Below are positions 55,671-64,000 of a stretch of 64,000 nucleotides of DNA, piece by piece. The DNA is from an uncultured Pseudacidovorax sp. Its GTDB lineage: Bacteria > Pseudomonadota > Gammaproteobacteria > Burkholderiales > Burkholderiaceae_C. Position 1 is the stretch's first letter; each line of letters opens with the position of its first letter. The notes below the pieces were generated by a model. The model did not search any database and was not told where the DNA came from. It worked only from the letters and a program-made list of their open reading frames with translations. The stretch spans positions 36,962 through 100,961 of the forward strand of contig NZ_CAJYES010000076.1 in NCBI RefSeq assembly GCF_913773995.1, written 5' to 3'. The position numbers and the translations under genes are program-made.

Positions 55671-56530
55671 GCCGTCGCCCCTTTTCGCACCACCAGCCCA
55701 TGGGGCCGCAGCAGCAGCATCACGATCATCACGCCGTAGATCAGGAAGGCGCCGGTCTGCGGCATGTAGTACTTGCCGGCCACGTCCACGATGCCCACCA
55801 GCAGCGCTGCGGCAAAGGGCCCGGTGATCGTGCCCGCGCCGCCCACGCACACCACCAGCAGGAAGTACACGAGGTATTTCAGCGCAAAGCCCGGCTCCAG
55901 CCCCAGCACGCCCAGGCTCAGCGCACCGCCCAGCCCGGCCAGGCCGCAGCCCAGCGAGAAGGTCAGCAGAAAGAGCCGCTGCACATGGATGCCGGTGCCG
56001 GCCGCCACGCGCTGGTTGTCCACCGCGGCGCGCACCATGGCGCCGTAGCGGGTGCGGCCCAGTACCAGCAGCAGGGCGGCCAGCACCGCCAGGCCGCAGC
56101 CGATCAGGAACAGGCGGTAGCGGCCCAGCCCCACGCCGGCCACTTCGATCTGGCCCTGCAGCCACAGCGGCAGCGTGAAGGGCTGCGGCGAGGGCCCGAA
56201 GAGCCAGGTGAAGGCCGCGATGGACACGAACACCAGCCCGATGGACAGCAGCACCTGGTCCAGCGGATGCGCGCGGTACAGGCGCCGGTACAACAGCCAT
56301 TCCAGCATTGCGCCCAGCAGCGCCGAGGCGACGAAGGCGGCCAGCAGCGCCAGCCCGAAGCCCACGCCGTGGGCATTCATCAGCACGGCCGCCGCATAGC
56401 CGCCCGCCATGGCGAAGCTGCCATGCGCCAGGTTGACGAAGTTCATCAGCCCCATGGTCACCGACAGCCCCACCGCCATCAGGAAGAGGAGCATGCCGTA
56501 GGCCACTCCATCGAAAAGCACGACCGCCAT
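55667..56530 (-). CDS. livH: Branched-chain amino-acid-type ABC permease (LivH)
   Basis: A 287-residue permease. The N-terminal MGLMNFVNLAHGSFAMAGGYAA block is the LivH hallmark, and TRYGAMVRAAVDNQRVAAGTGI is the cytoplasmic docking loop. ATG at 56530, 34 nt after the livK stop. Confidence 0.95.
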   Translation of the reverse strand: MAVVLFDGVAYGMLLFLMAVGLSVTMGLMNFVNLAHGSFAMAGGYAAAVLMNAHGVGFGLALLAAFVASALLGAMLEWLLYRRLYRAHPLDQVLLSIGLVFVSIAAFTWLFGPSPQPFTLPLWLQGQIEVAGVGLGRYRLFLIGCGLAVLAALLLVLGRTRYGAMVRAAVDNQRVAAGTGIHVQRLFLLTFSLGCGLAGLGGALSLGVLGLEPGFALKYLVYFLLVVCVGGAGTITGPFAAALLVGIVDVAGKYYMPQTGAFLIYGVMIVMLLLRPHGLVVRKGATA

Positions 56531-56564
56531 CTGCCGCTGTTCCTCCGCGCGTCGCCGGCTCGCC

Positions 56565-57755
56565 TTACTTGGCTTCCTTGGCCGGGTCCTTCACGCGGTC
56601 GAACTTGTCGAACTCCACGTTGACCAGCTGGCCGTCCTTGGTCTTCTCGACCTTGCGGATGTAGACCGTCTGCACGATGTCGCGCGTGGCCGGGTCGATC
56701 TCGATGGGGCCGCGCGGGCTTTCGAAGGCCACGCCCTTGAGCGCTTCCATCACCTTGTCGCCCGAGGCTTCGGCACCGGCCTTCTTGTAGGCCAGCTCGA
56801 TGGCGGTCATGGCGTCGTAGGCGGTGATGGCGAAGTAGCTCGGGCGCAGCTGGGTGCCGAACTCGGCCACGAAGTCCTTCACGAACTTCTCGTTCTTGGC
56901 CGACTTGTGGGCGTAGGAGTAGTGGTGCGCCGTCACCAGGCCCAGAGCCACGTCGCCGGTGGCCTGCAGGTAGCTGTCGTCGGTGGCCTCGCCGGTGGCG
57001 TAGAGCTTGATGCCGGCTTCGTCCATCCCGCGCTCCTTCCAGACCTTGAGGAATGCCGGCGGCATCACGCCCGAGGGAAAGAAGAAGAACACGGCCTGCG
57101 GCTTGGCGTCCTTGATGCGCTGGACATAGGCCGAGAAGTCGGGGTTGTTCATGGGCGTGCGCACCTCGCCCACCACCTTGCCGCCGCCTTCGGTGAAGGC
57201 CTTCTTGAAGGCCGTCTCGGCATCGGTGCCCGAGGCATAGTCGGCCACCACCGTGTAGGCCTCCTTGACGCCGTTCCTGAGCATCCACCGCGCCATCGGA
57301 TCGGCCATCTGCTGCACGGTGAAGGAGACGCGCGCCACATAGGGCGAGCTGGTGGTGATGCCGGACGAGGCGGCGTTCATCACCACCACCGGCACCTTGG
57401 CCTGGGCGGCGACGGCACCCACCGCATAGGCATTGGGGCTGAAGTCCAGGCCGGTGAGCACGCTCACCTTGTCGCGCACGATCAGCTCCTGCGCGATGCG
57501 CTTGGCGGCATCGGGCGCCGGGCCGGCGGTGTCTTTCTTGACGATCTCCACCGCGCGCCCGGCGATCTTGCCGCCATGCTCCTTGAGGTAGAGCGCCACC
57601 CCGGCATCGAACTGCCGGCCGTAGTCGGCATAGGGCCCCGAGTAGGTGGCGATCAGCCCGATGCGCAGCGGCTCCGCCGCCTGGGCGGCAGCGCCCATCA
57701 GGCCCAGGCAGGCAACAGCAATCGCGCCCAGGGCGCTTCTCTTGGTGACGGTCAT
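56565..57755 (-). CDS. livK: Branched-chain amino-acid-type ABC substrate-binding protein (LivK-like)
   Basis: A 396-residue periplasmic binding protein with a signal peptide ending AAAQAAE and the Peripla_BP_6 pattern (IGLIATYSGPYADYGRQFDAGVALYLKEHGGKIAGR, LTGLDFSPNAYAVGAVAAQAKVPVV). The family also carries aromatic acids, urea and amides, so the substrate may follow the oxygenase upstream rather than leucine. GAGGA SD, ATG at 57755. It is separated from the GS-like gene by 187 bp containing a dispersed repeat. Confidence 0.9.
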   Translation of the reverse strand: MTVTKRSALGAIAVACLGLMGAAAQAAEPLRIGLIATYSGPYADYGRQFDAGVALYLKEHGGKIAGRAVEIVKKDTAGPAPDAAKRIAQELIVRDKVSVLTGLDFSPNAYAVGAVAAQAKVPVVVMNAASSGITTSSPYVARVSFTVQQMADPMARWMLRNGVKEAYTVVADYASGTDAETAFKKAFTEGGGKVVGEVRTPMNNPDFSAYVQRIKDAKPQAVFFFFPSGVMPPAFLKVWKERGMDEAGIKLYATGEATDDSYLQATGDVALGLVTAHHYSYAHKSAKNEKFVKDFVAEFGTQLRPSYFAITAYDAMTAIELAYKKAGAEASGDKVMEALKGVAFESPRGPIEIDPATRDIVQTVYIRKVEKTKDGQLVNVEFDKFDRVKDPAKEAK

Positions 57756-57822
57756 CGCAGAAATCCTCGTTAGAACAGCAAACAAAACCTTGGGCGTAGA
57801 TAACTGCACAGCAGGCCAAACG

Positions 57823-57940
57823 TCAGAGGGCCGCGGAGCAGGCCATGCCGATGGCACTCGCGGAACTGGCTTTGCCAGGCCGCGGAGTGCGCCCCCTGGG
57901 GGGGAGGCGGCTACACGAAGTGAGCAAGCAACGGGGGGGT
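57823..57940 (-). repeat. Dispersed GC-rich intergenic repeat, copy 2
   Basis: On the minus strand it reads CCAGGGGGCGCACTCCGCGG, then GGCAAAGCCAGTTCC and GCATGGCCTGCTCCGCGGCC, matching copy 1 at 22753-22880 block by block. It lies between the GS-like gene and livK. Confidence 0.6.
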
Positions 57941-57942
57941 TG

Positions 57943-59382
57943 TCAGTACATATCGAAATACTCGCGGTGCTCCCACTCGGAGACCTCCAGGTTGAACCGC
58001 GCGATCTCCGCCTGCTTGATGTGGCAGTAGTAGTCCACGAAGGCGCGGCCGAGTCGCTCGACCAGCACCTCGTCGACCTGCAGCGCGACCAGCGCATCGC
58101 CCAGCGACCGGGGCAGCGGCTCGGCCGGCGTGTCGTAGGGCGCGTCGGCGCTGGGGCCGGGGTCGAGGCGGCGCGCCATGCCGTCGAGGCCAGCGTGGAT
58201 CTGCGAGGCCAGGTACAGGTACGGATTGGCCGTGGGTTCGCCCACGCGGTTCTCGATGCGGGTGCCGGCATCGCCAGGTCCGCCCAGCACGCGCAGCATG
58301 GCGCCGCGGTTGTCGCGGGCCCAGATGGCGCGGTCGGGCGCCAGCGAGAAGGGTCGATAACGCCGGTAGCCGTTGATCGTCGGGCAGGCCAGCACCGAGG
58401 CGCCCACCGCATGGGCCTTGAGGCCGGCCAGCCAATGCATGCCCAGCGGGCTCAGGTCGCCTGCGCCTTCCTCGGGGATGAAGGCGTTGACCCCATCGCT
58501 GCGCCGCCGCAGCGACTGGTGCAGGTGCCAGCCGCTGGACATCACGTTGGGGATCTTCGGCCGGCACATGAAGGTGGCGTGCCAGCCCTGCCGCTGGCAG
58601 ATCTGCTTGATGGCGCTGCGCAGCAGGACCATGGTGTCGGCGGGCGTCAGGCCCGCGGTGGGGCCGAAGGTGAGCTCGAACTGGCTGGGGCCAAACTCGA
58701 TCTCCAGCGAACGCAGTGGCAGGCCCAGCGCGATGAGCTGGTCGTGCAGCACCTGCATCACCGCATCGACGCGGTCGTAGCGCAGCTCGGTGAGGTACTG
58801 GTGGCCGTGCGACAGCAATGACACGCGTGGCGGCTCGCCGGGCTGACCCGAATCGGCCAGGCCCATGCGCGCATCGTCGAGCTGGAAGACGTGGAACTCC
58901 ACCTCCAGCCCGGCGACGAAGTCCAGGCCCTCGCGGCCCAGTTCATCCACCGCCTTCTGCAGGATGCGCCGCGTGGCGAAGGGACAGGGGCTGCCATCGG
59001 CCATGTAGGCATCGCACAGCACCCAGCCGGTCTTCTTGGCCCAGGGCAGGATGCGGGAGGTGCCGGGGTCGGCCACCAGCGTGAAGTCGGCGCCGCCTTG
59101 CAGTCCGGGCAGTGCAAAGCCGCCGCCGGCGCTGAAGACCGGGAACACCGTCTTGTGCGAGGTGTCCTTGGCCAGCAGGGTGGTGGTGAGGTTGACGCCG
59201 CCGCGCAGGGCGCTGCGGGCCTCGCTGGCCACCAGGGTCTTGCCGCGCAGCAGGCCGTGCTGGTCGGGCCAGGCGAAGCGCACCACGTCCACCTCGCCGC
59301 TGGCCAGGCGCCGGTCCAGCTCGGCGGCCTGGCGGGCCTGCTCGTCGGTCCACAGGCCGTGGCGGTCCACGAAGCTCGCCAT
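57943..59382 (-). CDS. Glutamine-synthetase-family ligase (gamma-glutamylamide synthetase-like)
   Basis: A 479-residue GS-fold enzyme. Active-site blocks are present in altered form: EVEFHVF (metal/Glu), GPSQFELTFGP, SSGWHLHQSL (canonical GMHVHQ), the ATP/phosphate region INGYRRYRPFSLAP with ARDNRGAMLRV (canonical NRSA), and the C-terminal ENRVGEPTANPYLYLASQIHAGLDGM. Such divergence is typical of GS-like enzymes that ligate glutamate to amines (methylamine, putrescine, ethanolamine, aniline types) rather than ammonia. ATG at 59382, 5 nt after the Rieske gene stop. The amine is unknown. Confidence 0.88.
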   Translation of the reverse strand: MASFVDRHGLWTDEQARQAAELDRRLASGEVDVVRFAWPDQHGLLRGKTLVASEARSALRGGVNLTTTLLAKDTSHKTVFPVFSAGGGFALPGLQGGADFTLVADPGTSRILPWAKKTGWVLCDAYMADGSPCPFATRRILQKAVDELGREGLDFVAGLEVEFHVFQLDDARMGLADSGQPGEPPRVSLLSHGHQYLTELRYDRVDAVMQVLHDQLIALGLPLRSLEIEFGPSQFELTFGPTAGLTPADTMVLLRSAIKQICQRQGWHATFMCRPKIPNVMSSGWHLHQSLRRRSDGVNAFIPEEGAGDLSPLGMHWLAGLKAHAVGASVLACPTINGYRRYRPFSLAPDRAIWARDNRGAMLRVLGGPGDAGTRIENRVGEPTANPYLYLASQIHAGLDGMARRLDPGPSADAPYDTPAEPLPRSLGDALVALQVDEVLVERLGRAFVDYYCHIKQAEIARFNLEVSEWEHREYFDMY

Positions 59383-59387
59383 GGCGC

Positions 59388-60728
59388 TCAGCCCGCCTTG
59401 CCCTGGGTCAGCCGGGCGGCGGCCCAACTGCTCTTGAGGCGGCGCTCGCGGTCGGCCTCGCGCCAGTAGGCGTCGTTGTCGCTGCCGCGGTCGTTCACGC
59501 CGTCGATGGAGGGCGGGCCGCTGAAGGCGGCGGCCTGGTCGGCGCCGATCAGCAGCGGCGCTTCGCGCTCGCCGCGCTGCACGCTCTCGATGGCGCGCAC
59601 CAGCATGCGCCGGAAGGTGATGATGCCCTTGTCGGTGGCGCCCAGGTGCTCGCGGCTGCGGTCCTGGATGGAGCCCTGCGATTCGCAGGCCCACTGGTCG
59701 TGCACATTGATGTCCATGCCCATGCCGGTGAAGGTCTGGTTGGCCTGCTCCTGCACGTCGTAGCCGTACTGGTTGGACTTGTTGCGGCGCGAGATGTAGT
59801 CGGGCAGCTCGATGGTGGCCAGGCGCTGCTCGCGCATCTGCTGCTTGTCCACCGGGCCGGTGAAGCTGGTGAAGATGGCGTACCAGTAGGTGTGGGTGTC
59901 GTCCACCGGCACATGCCATTGGGTGATGGTCATCTCCGCGCTCATCGGGATGACGAAGGCCTGCGGGAACATCACGTTGGTCACGCGCACATGCGTGGCC
60001 TTTTCATCGAGCTTGCGCAGCGTGGTCAGGCGCATGCCGTATTCGGTGGGCTCCACCGCGATCTCGGGCCGGTCGTATTCGCGCAGCACCTTGGTGATGG
60101 GCAGGTCGGAATCGGCCGAGGCGCCGCGGAACTGCTTGCCGTAGCTCTCGGAGGTGTCCTCGTCCTCGAAGAAGCGGTGCAGGAAGGAGGCATGGGCCGG
60201 GTCCATGCCCACCTCCAACGCCTGCAGCCAGTTGCATTCCCACAGGCCCTTGAAGGCGAAGGTGTGCGTGCCGGGTGCGACGAAGCAGTCGAACTCCGGA
60301 AAGGCCGGCGGCTCGCCCGGGCCGATGTACGCGAAGACGATGCCCGAGCGCTCCACCACCGGGTAGGCGCCCTGTTTGATGCGCGTGCACATCTTGCTGC
60401 CCACGGGCTCGGCGGGCGTTTCCAGGCATTGGCCGGTGGCGTCGAACAGCCAGCCGTGGAAGGGGCAGCGCAGGCCGCCGTCTTCCAGACGGCCGAAGGC
60501 CAGGTCGGCGCCGCGGTGCGGACAGTCGCGGTCGAGCAGGCCCAGGCGGCCGGTCTCGTCGCGGAACAGCACGAAGTCCTGGCCCATCAGCTTGACGGCC
60601 TTGAGCGGGCGCGGGCCGTCCAGCTCTTCCAGCAGCGCGACGGGCTGCCAGTAGCGCCGCAGCAGTTCGCCCGCGGGCTTGCCGGGAGCGACGCGGGTCA
60701 TGAAATCGTTCTGTTCCTGGGTGATCAT
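59388..60728 (-). CDS. Rieske non-heme iron oxygenase, alpha subunit
   Basis: A 446-residue ring-hydroxylating-type oxygenase. The Rieske [2Fe-2S] motif is CPHRGADLAFGRLEDGGLRC followed by PFHGW (about residues 69-93), and the mononuclear iron site is MDPAHASFLHR (D..H....H). Overall it resembles the single-component-alpha phthalate/vanillate-demethylase type. No reductase or ferredoxin gene is adjacent, so electrons must come from elsewhere. ATG at 60728 is preceded by GGAG. It heads the operon with the GS-like ligase and faces a GntR regulator across a palindromic operator. Confidence 0.92.
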   Translation of the reverse strand: MITQEQNDFMTRVAPGKPAGELLRRYWQPVALLEELDGPRPLKAVKLMGQDFVLFRDETGRLGLLDRDCPHRGADLAFGRLEDGGLRCPFHGWLFDATGQCLETPAEPVGSKMCTRIKQGAYPVVERSGIVFAYIGPGEPPAFPEFDCFVAPGTHTFAFKGLWECNWLQALEVGMDPAHASFLHRFFEDEDTSESYGKQFRGASADSDLPITKVLREYDRPEIAVEPTEYGMRLTTLRKLDEKATHVRVTNVMFPQAFVIPMSAEMTITQWHVPVDDTHTYWYAIFTSFTGPVDKQQMREQRLATIELPDYISRRNKSNQYGYDVQEQANQTFTGMGMDINVHDQWACESQGSIQDRSREHLGATDKGIITFRRMLVRAIESVQRGEREAPLLIGADQAAAFSGPPSIDGVNDRGSDNDAYWREADRERRLKSSWAAARLTQGKAG

Positions 60729-60758
60729 GGGCTACTCCATCGAGGGGCTGCACATCGT

Positions 60759-60776
60759 TGTATGCAATTGCATGCA
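60759..60776. promoter_or_regulatory. Probable GntR operator
   Basis: TGTATGCAATTGCATGCA is an 18-bp palindrome with one mismatched pair, of the TGTATNNNATACA style bound by FadR-subfamily (FCD) GntR proteins. It lies 31-48 bp before the Rieske gene start. A related half-site (TGCATGCAACTTGC) is near 60927. The 282-bp gap (60729-61010) holds no gene. Confidence 0.6.
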
Positions 60777-61010
60777 GTGTCGCGCCAGAGCTTGTGTTTC
60801 GTCAATGGTGGGCAAGCAGCTCGGCGGCACGATGCGAGGTCATTTTTCCTGTGTTGGGTAGGTATGAGGCGCGGGAATGCACCAGTGACGGGCATTACTG
60901 CCGTTGACAAGGAGATCCCTCTTCTGCATGCAACTTGCGCGCCAAGGTGCGCCATGGGCATGCCGCTGCACGCCGGCGCCTAGAATCCGCGGCAGCTTCG
61001 GAACTGCGCC

Positions 61011-61748
61011 ATGGACTCCCAACAATCACGCGTGCTCGTCCAACTCCGGGACATGATCCTCAAGGGCGAATTCGGCCCCGGCGAGCGCCTGGCGGAGATC
61101 CCGCTCTCGGAGCGCCTCGGCGCCTCGCGCACGCCGGTGCGGCTCGCGCTGGCCAGCCTGGAGCACGAGGGCCTGATCGAGCCCTCGCCCTCGGGCGGCT
61201 ACCAGATGCGGGCCTTCACCTCGCGCGAGATCGCCGACGCCATCCGCGTTCGCGGCGTGATCGAGGGCTTTGCGGCCCGCCTGCTGGCGGAGGACGGCGC
61301 CTCGCGCCAGCTGCTGCGCCAGTTGCACGACTGCCTCGACGAAGGCGACCGCGCCGTCAACAAGCCCACCATGGAGCTGGACGACTACGCCGCCTATGTG
61401 GAGATGAACGACCGCTTCCATCGCCTGATCCTCGAAGGCTGCGGCAATGCGGCCGTGCTGCGCACGCTGGACATGCTGGCCAGCCAGCCCTTCGCCGCGC
61501 CCAGCGCCATGCTGCCCATGCAGTCGTCGATGGAAGAGGGCCAGCAGTGGATGCGCCAGGCCCACCGCACCCACCATGCCCTCGTGCAGGCCATCGAGCG
61601 CGGCCAGGGCTCGCGCGCCCAGGCGCTGGGCGAGGAGCATGTGGAAATCGCCCGCATGAACCTGGACTACGCGCTGGAGCGGCCCGACCTGGCCGCGCAA
61701 CTGATGCCCGGCATGCGCCTCGTGGCTGGCAGCCGCGGCCGGAGCTGA
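61011..61748 (+). CDS. GntR-family regulator (FadR/FCD subfamily)
   Basis: A 245-residue regulator. Winged HTH is at about 10-75 (PGERLAEIPLSERLGASRTPVRLALASLEHEGLIEP), followed by the all-helical FCD effector domain with metal-site-like histidines (NDRFHRLILEGCGN, HRTHHALVQAI). ATG at 61011; a TAGAAT box lies 24 nt upstream. It is divergent from the Rieske/GS-like operon and probably represses it until the substrate or a product binds. It converges with a LysR gene, 10 bp apart. Confidence 0.92.
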   Translation: MDSQQSRVLVQLRDMILKGEFGPGERLAEIPLSERLGASRTPVRLALASLEHEGLIEPSPSGGYQMRAFTSREIADAIRVRGVIEGFAARLLAEDGASRQLLRQLHDCLDEGDRAVNKPTMELDDYAAYVEMNDRFHRLILEGCGNAAVLRTLDMLASQPFAAPSAMLPMQSSMEEGQQWMRQAHRTHHALVQAIERGQGSRAQALGEEHVEIARMNLDYALERPDLAAQLMPGMRLVAGSRGRS

Positions 61749-61758
61749 CAACCGTCGC

Positions 61759-62679
61759 TCAGCCTGCGGCAGCCCGAGCGGCGCGTTGCTGAAGCAGTTC
61801 GACAAACGCGAGGGCCGGCGGCGACAGTGCCAGCCCGCGGCGCTGGTAGATGTAGTAGGGCCGGCGCATCTCCGGCCCCCGCAACTCGATGAAGCGCAGG
61901 CCGAAGTTGTCGGCGAAGGACCGCGCATAGTCCGGCACCGCCGCCAGCCCGGTGCCCACGCCGACCAGCGCCAGCGCGGTGGTCAGGTACTCCACTTCGG
62001 CGGCGGTCTGCAGCGAGAGCGAGGCATCGTGCGCATGCAGGTGCCGCTCCAGGTGGCGGTTGAACTCGCTCGAATAGAGCACCCAGCGCTCGTTGCGCAA
62101 CTCGTCCCAGGCCACGGCCTTGCGCCCGGCCAGCGGGTGGCCGGCGGCGCAGACCAGGCGGATCGGCACGTCCATCAGGAAGGTGCGGGCCACGTCCTCG
62201 CCGGTGGGTCGCTCGGGCCCCACACCCAGTTCGGCATCGCCACGGCGCACCGTGCCCACCACCGCATCGGCCGTGGCGTCCGCCATGCGCAGGCCGATCT
62301 CTGGGTGGGCGGCCTCGAACTCGCCCAGCACGGCCGCCACCCAGGTGCAGGCCAGCATCTGCGGCGCGACCACGCGCAGCAGGCCGGTGCGCAGCGAGCG
62401 CAGGTCCGAGGCGCCTTCGGCCATCTGCTGCAGGTCGTCCAGGATGCGTCGGGCCAGCGGCAGCAACTGGCGGCCGGCCTCGGTGAGCGTCACGTTCTGG
62501 CCGCGGTCGAAGAGCTGCAGGCCCAGCGCTTCTTCGAGCTGCTGCACCAGCATGCTGACGGCCGACTGCGTGAGGTGGAGCTGCCGCGCCGCCGCCGTGA
62601 AGCTGCCCGCGCGGGCCACGGCGGCAAAGGCGCGCATCTGCCGCAGGCTGAGGGCGTTGAGGGTGGGGGAAGGCTGCAC
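61759..62679 (-). CDS. LysR-family transcriptional regulator
   Basis: A 306-residue LTTR. The HTH (LSLRQMRAFAAVARAGSFTAAARQLHLTQSAVSMLVQQLEEALGLQLFDR) is followed by the effector-binding domain. Start is GTG at 62679; no closer ATG fits. It is divergent from the DadA-like oxidase gene, 112 bp apart, so it is the likely regulator of that gene. It is not closely related in pattern to the LysR protein at 51993. Confidence 0.9.
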   Translation of the reverse strand: MQPSPTLNALSLRQMRAFAAVARAGSFTAAARQLHLTQSAVSMLVQQLEEALGLQLFDRGQNVTLTEAGRQLLPLARRILDDLQQMAEGASDLRSLRTGLLRVVAPQMLACTWVAAVLGEFEAAHPEIGLRMADATADAVVGTVRRGDAELGVGPERPTGEDVARTFLMDVPIRLVCAAGHPLAGRKAVAWDELRNERWVLYSSEFNRHLERHLHAHDASLSLQTAAEVEYLTTALALVGVGTGLAAVPDYARSFADNFGLRFIELRGPEMRRPYYIYQRRGLALSPPALAFVELLQQRAARAAAG

Positions 62680-62711
62680 CAGCGTGGAACGGGCAAGGCA
62701 ATGGGAGGTGG

Positions 62712-62722
62712 CTGATTATCAG
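62712..62722. promoter_or_regulatory. Palindrome between LysR and DadA-like genes
   Basis: CTGATTATCAG, a perfect 11-bp dyad in the 112-bp divergent region, with ATGGGCCCAT (62731-62740) beside it. Position and size suit a LysR site; it is AT-rich against the local background. Confidence 0.4.
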
Positions 62723-62791
62723 AAGTCTTGATGGGCCCATGAAAAGAATTGGCTGGCTTGATGGCGCTCAAGCTTTCCAGAATGCCGGCCC

Positions 62792-64000
62792 ATGCACATC
62801 GCCGTCATCGGAACCGGAATCGTGGGCAACTGCACCGCTGCCTGGCTGCAGCGCGACGGCCACCGCATCACCTTCGTCGATCCGCTGGACGCCGGCGAGG
62901 CCTGCTCCTTCGGCAATGCGGGCTCGCTCTCGCCCAGCGCCTGCCTGCCGGTGGGCATGCCGGGCATGTGGAAGAAGGTGCCGCGCTGGCTGCTCGACCC
63001 GCTGGGCCCGCTGACGGTGCGCTGGGCCTATGCGCCGGTGGTGCTGCCCTGGCTGCTGCGCATGCTGCGGCATTCCTCCCGCGAAGAGGTCACGCGCATC
63101 GCCACCGCGCTGCGCACGCTGCTGGCGCCCATCTTCGACAGCTACGAGCCGCTGCTGACCCATGCCCAGGTCCAGCATCTGGTGCGACGCAGCGGCTGCC
63201 TGTATGTGTTTTCCTCGCGCGAAACGGCGGCGCAATGGGCCTGGGGCATGAAGCTGCGCCGCTCGCTGGGCGTGCAGATGCGCGACGTGGAGCAGGACGA
63301 GCTCGAAGCGCTGGAGCCCGACCTGAAGGGGCAGTTCCGCTTCGGCATCCTGGCGCCGGAGAACGGCTCTACCACCGACCCGTCGGCGCTGGTGAAGGCG
63401 CTGCATGCCCAGTGCCTGGCCGACGGCGGGACGCACCTGCGTCAGCGCGTCACCGGCTTCGAGCGGCAGGGCGGCCGCGTCACGGCCGTCAAGCTGGACG
63501 CGGGCGCACCCTTGGCGGTGGATGGCGTGGTCGTCGCCGCGGGTGCCTGGTCGGGCCGGCTGGCCGCCGCGCTGGGCAGCCCGGTGATGCTGGAAACCCA
63601 GCGGGGCTATCACGTCACGGTGCAGAGTTCCAACCTGCAGTTGCGCCACACCGTGATGGCGGTCGAGCACAACCTGATGGTCAACCCCATGGCCATGGGT
63701 CTGCGGCTGGCAGGCACGGTGGAATTCGCCGGCCTGGCCGCCGAGCCCAACCTGGCCCGGGCCGATGCGCTGCTGGCGCAGGGCCGGCAGCTCTTTCCGC
63801 ACCTGGACACCTCCGCCTTCACGCGCTGGATGGGCCACCGGCCCTGCCTGCCCGACAGCCTCCCGGTGGTGGGCCCGGCGCGCAGCGCCGACAACGCCTG
63901 GCTGGCCTTCGGCCATGGCCACATGGGCATGTGCATGGGCGCCACCACGGGCCGCGAGATCGCGCACCTCGTGGCCGGACGGCCCACGCAGGTGGATCTG
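62792..64000 (+). CDS. FAD-dependent amino-acid/amine oxidase, DadA-like (3' end missing)
   Basis: The reading frame is open from ATG 62792 to the window end (403 codons), so the ORF track omits it. It is a DAO-family flavoprotein: the Rossmann FAD motif IGTGIVGNCTAAWLQRDGH is at residues 6-24, with the family motif DAGEACSFGNAGSLSPSACLPVGMP and the C-terminal GHRPCLPDSLPVVGPA and FGHGHMGMCMGATTG blocks. Only the last few residues are missing. It likely oxidises a D-amino acid or secondary amine, with electrons passed to the respiratory chain if truly DadA-like. CAGAATGCCGGCCC precedes the ATG. It is divergent from a LysR regulator. Confidence 0.9.
   Translation, partial: MHIAVIGTGIVGNCTAAWLQRDGHRITFVDPLDAGEACSFGNAGSLSPSACLPVGMPGMWKKVPRWLLDPLGPLTVRWAYAPVVLPWLLRMLRHSSREEVTRIATALRTLLAPIFDSYEPLLTHAQVQHLVRRSGCLYVFSSRETAAQWAWGMKLRRSLGVQMRDVEQDELEALEPDLKGQFRFGILAPENGSTTDPSALVKALHAQCLADGGTHLRQRVTGFERQGGRVTAVKLDAGAPLAVDGVVVAAGAWSGRLAAALGSPVMLETQRGYHVTVQSSNLQLRHTVMAVEHNLMVNPMAMGLRLAGTVEFAGLAAEPNLARADALLAQGRQLFPHLDTSAFTRWMGHRPCLPDSLPVVGPARSADNAWLAFGHGHMGMCMGATTGREIAHLVAGRPTQVDL

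Overview
The window is high-GC, densely packed bacterial chromosome. Gene content and gene style point to a Comamonadaceae-type betaproteobacterium (Burkholderiales). The pointers are a type II secretion (Gsp) cluster, a Gram-negative porin of the betaproteobacterial type, OsmC and Coq7 next to ilvA, a monomeric NADP isocitrate dehydrogenase, CIRCE-controlled groESL, many periplasmic binding proteins, and dispersed GC-rich repeats of a kind common in Variovorax/Acidovorax relatives. The genus cannot be fixed from the sequence alone. I see no prophage, insertion sequence, CRISPR array, tRNA or rRNA gene.

Layout. (1) 1-10980: a nearly complete type II secretion cluster. gspG-H-I-J-K-L-M-N-D-E, one unrecognised secreted-protein gene and gspF (cut by the window edge) run on the minus strand; a short gspC is divergent. 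(2) 10993-15822: ilvA, an unannotated candidate small RNA with an anti-Shine-Dalgarno loop, an OsmC-family gene, coq7 and a major porin. (3) 15996-24993: a peptide/nickel-family ABC importer operon with two paralogous binding proteins, two permeases, two ATPases and an embedded M20 amidohydrolase. (4) 25112-29403: an FbpABC-type importer with an oversized permease. (5) 29627-38264: an exported 5'-nucleotidase lipoprotein, zwf, a di-heme peroxidase, a phospholipase C/acid phosphatase-type lipoprotein, a HAD hydrolase and a lipocalin. (6) 38395-43270: tal, pgi and icd (sugar-phosphate and TCA metabolism). (7) 43460-46300: groESL with CIRCE, then a small periplasmic repeat protein. (8) 46366-50138: a Fur-box-controlled PepSY protein, a small membrane protein and a TonB-dependent receptor (iron uptake). 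(9) 50375-52895: an NCS2 purine/uracil permease and a divergent LysR regulator. (10) 52969-61748: a Liv-type amino-acid ABC importer (KHMGF), a glutamine-synthetase-like ligase and a Rieske oxygenase, with a divergent GntR regulator. (11) 61759-64000: a LysR regulator divergent from a DadA-like FAD oxidase that runs off the window.

Working together: regions 3, 4 and 10 are nutrient-scavenging systems, two of which carry their own catabolic enzymes. In region 10, pairing a gamma-glutamyl-ligase-like enzyme with a Rieske oxygenase resembles the first steps of known amine-degradation routes, but the usual partner genes are missing. The observations most worth following are the candidate sRNA at 12797-12886, the Rieske/GS-like pair, a recurrent -10-like box 6-8 nt before start codons (possible leaderless transcripts), and two families of dispersed intergenic repeats.
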